Below are positions 62,712 to 64,000 of a stretch of 64,000 nucleotides of DNA, one piece after another (the stretch's first letter is position 1; every line of letters begins with the position of its first letter). Source of the DNA: an uncultured Paracoccaceae bacterium (GTDB taxonomy: Bacteria > Pseudomonadota > Alphaproteobacteria > Rhodobacterales > Rhodobacteraceae); NCBI GenBank assembly GCA_947492585.1, contig CANLND010000001.1:168816-232815 (forward strand). Reading direction: 5' to 3'. The notes under the pieces were generated by a model, which ran no database searches, was not told the origin of the DNA, and worked only from the letters and a program-made list of their open reading frames with translations. The position numbers were made by a program, and so were the translations under genes.

Positions 62712-63683
62712 TTATGTGCGTATTGCTGCAAGGTGTGCGCATTCGGGAACGGGTGTCAGCACCTCTCCGGTGTCAAAGAATTGCACCAGATTGTTAATCG
62801 TCAAATCAGTCATTGCGGCGCGGGTTTCACGGGTGGCGCTGCCGACATGGGGCAACAGGATGACCCTGTCCATATCAATCAGCGCTTGCGGCACATTGGG
62901 TTCGTCGGCGAACACATCCAGACCGGCCGCGCCAAGGCGTCCCTCCTGTAGGGCTGAAATCAACGCGGGTTCCTCTACAACCGAGCCACGGGCCACATTG
63001 ATCAACGTGCCCTGCGGCCCCAGCGCATCCAATACGGTGCGATCCACCAGACCTTGTGTGGCGGTTCCGCCCGGCACCACGACAATCAGGGTCTCCACAT
63101 GCTGGGCCATCTCCACAAGATTGTCGAAATAGCGATAGGGCACGTCCACTTGTGGGCGTCGCCCGTGGTAGGAGAGTTCGCAATCCAGTGCGGCAAAGCG
63201 CCGGGCGACGTCTTTGCCGATGCGGCCCAGACCTAATATGCCAACGCGCCGCCCAGAGGCCGTGCGCGCCACCGGCGGAGACCCTTTGATGGCCCATGCG
63301 CCGCGGCGCAGCCAAGCGGCGTCATGCATCAGGGACCGGCTGAGCGCGAGATGAAGCATCAGGGCAAGATCCGCCACATCGTTGTTCAGGACGTCGGGCG
63401 TATGGGTCACGATCACCCCGCGCGCGGCGGCGGCGGTGGCATCGATGCTCTCATATCCGACGCCGCAGGAGGACACGACTTTGAGGTTGGGCAGTGCAGC
63501 GATGGCGTCGGCACTGAGCCCTGTCGTGGCGGAGGTTGCGACGCCCTGGATGTCGCGGCTGTGGTGGGCCAGAATATCAACGAGCGCAGCCTCATCCCCG
63601 GCACGGTGCAGCGTGAAATGCTTAGACAACTGTGGTTGCATGACCTCAGTTGAATCGCCCATCAGGATAATATGTGTGTTCAT
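62712..63683 (-). CDS. D-2-hydroxyacid dehydrogenase family protein
   Basis: 323 residues from the ATG at 63683 with GGGGA five bases upstream. NAD-binding core VGILGLGRIGKDVARRFAALDCELSYHGRR; catalytic Arg in NVARGSVVEEPAL, Glu in LDVFADEPNVP and His in VILLPHVGSATRETR. The family reduces glyoxylate, hydroxypyruvate or similar 2-oxo acids. Together with the downstream reductase this could act in glycerate or glyoxylate metabolism, an inference from the pairing only. Confidence 0.9.
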   Translation of the reverse strand: MNTHIILMGDSTEVMQPQLSKHFTLHRAGDEAALVDILAHHSRDIQGVATSATTGLSADAIAALPNLKVVSSCGVGYESIDATAAAARGVIVTHTPDVLNNDVADLALMLHLALSRSLMHDAAWLRRGAWAIKGSPPVARTASGRRVGILGLGRIGKDVARRFAALDCELSYHGRRPQVDVPYRYFDNLVEMAQHVETLIVVVPGGTATQGLVDRTVLDALGPQGTLINVARGSVVEEPALISALQEGRLGAAGLDVFADEPNVPQALIDMDRVILLPHVGSATRETRAAMTDLTINNLVQFFDTGEVLTPVPECAHLAAIRT

Positions 63684-63805
63684 CTTCGTCCCCGCCATGC
63701 CCCAAATCGAGGTGCGCGAAGTTGGCATAGCTCCCCCAGAATTTCCAGCACTGGTTGCAATGTTTCTTTGCGTCGCCCGAGATATGAACGGTCCCAGGTG
63801 TCCTA

Positions 63806-64000
63806 GGGTCAGGACCCATTGATTTCCGCTTAGCTGCGTGATTCACAGTTCGAAAATCGAGCGGTGAACATGTCTGATCTTTTTTGGCTGACGGATGCGC
63901 AGATGGCGCGTCTCGAGCCCTATTTTCCCAAGTCCCATGGTAAGCCACGCGTCGATGATCGGCGTGTGTTGAGTGGAATTATCTTCATCAATCGCAATGG
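63806..64000 (+). mobile_element. Left end of an IS5-family insertion sequence
   Basis: The sequence GGGTCAGGACCCATTGATTT resembles the terminal inverted repeat of alphaproteobacterial IS5-type elements and precedes a transposase frame. The preceding CTAG could be the target site. The right end lies outside the window, so size and duplication cannot be checked. Confidence 0.7.
63870..64000 (+). CDS. IS5-family transposase, N-terminal part
   Basis: Forty-three codons are visible, starting MSDLFWLTDAQMARLEPYFP and continuing to RVDDRRVLSGIIFINRNG at the window edge. This is the typical N-terminus of IS5-type DDE transposases (DUF4096 region). The catalytic residues are beyond the window, so activity cannot be judged. 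The gene lies 64 bp inside the left inverted repeat. Confidence 0.88.
   Translation, partial: MSDLFWLTDAQMARLEPYFPKSHGKPRVDDRRVLSGIIFINRN

Overview
The window reads as a chromosomal segment of a marine alphaproteobacterium of the Rhodobacteraceae (Roseobacter group). Support comes from moderately high GC, dense gene packing with many 4-bp ATGA start/stop overlaps, a fused MrpA/B antiporter subunit, the neighbourhood NDUFA12-like / MlaD / DUF2155 / aat / accC / accB, a GapR-type DUF2312 protein and a TIGR01244 sulfurtransferase. No rRNA, tRNA, CRISPR array or prophage was seen. The only mobile DNA is the left end of an IS5-type element at the right edge.

Layout. 1-5.6 kb: Mrp Na+/H+ antiporter operon (A/B, C, D, E, F, start of G). 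5.9-7.2 kb: a membrane-anchored rhodanese and a secreted esterase. 7.2-13.3 kb: a TPR protein followed by opgC-opgG-opgH for osmoregulated periplasmic glucans. 13.5-18.1 kb: an overlapping type III CoA-transferase / thiamine-diphosphate enzyme pair, a DUF302 protein and a GlxA-type regulator. 18.3-20.9 kb: clpP and clpX with intrinsic terminators. 21-26 kb: RidA, DUF4760, complex I NDUFA12-like protein, MlaD, DUF2155, aat, accC, accB. 26.3-32.2 kb: a PAS-LuxR regulator and a branched-chain amino-acid-type ABC importer. 32.4-38.6 kb: an ScfR-type regulator, a response regulator, a small membrane protein, a symporter-fused histidine kinase and an isolated FliM-like protein with a Gly/Asp/Leu repeat tail. 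38.7-40.9 kb: small genes, a GapR-like protein and an intergenic region rich in RNA-like hairpins.

40.9-51.4 kb is a reductive pyrimidine catabolism locus: PreT and PreA (uracil to dihydrouracil), dihydropyrimidinase, N-carbamoyl-beta-alanine-type amidohydrolase, the regulator RutR, and an NMT1-type ABC importer. A near-consensus RutR box lies in the rutR/amidohydrolase divergent promoter and a degenerate one precedes preT. Two copies of a GC-rich palindromic intergenic element sit inside this locus.

51.9-53.8 kb is acetyl-CoA synthetase. 54.1-61.7 kb is a ten-gene thiamine operon (thiD-O-S-G-E-F-Y-tenA-Z-X) preceded by a clear TPP riboswitch. It encodes thiazole synthesis, coupling and salvage of HMP precursors through TenA and ThiXYZ, but not ThiC. 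61.8-63.7 kb holds two dehydrogenases, then the IS element.

I did not find one wholly new system. The best candidates for a second look are the RutR-linked NMT1-type importer, the acetate-type signalling cluster with its small membrane protein, the orphan FliM-like repeat protein, the structured intergenic region at 40.45-40.76 kb, and terminators that coincide with coding or start sequences (after clpX and before aat).
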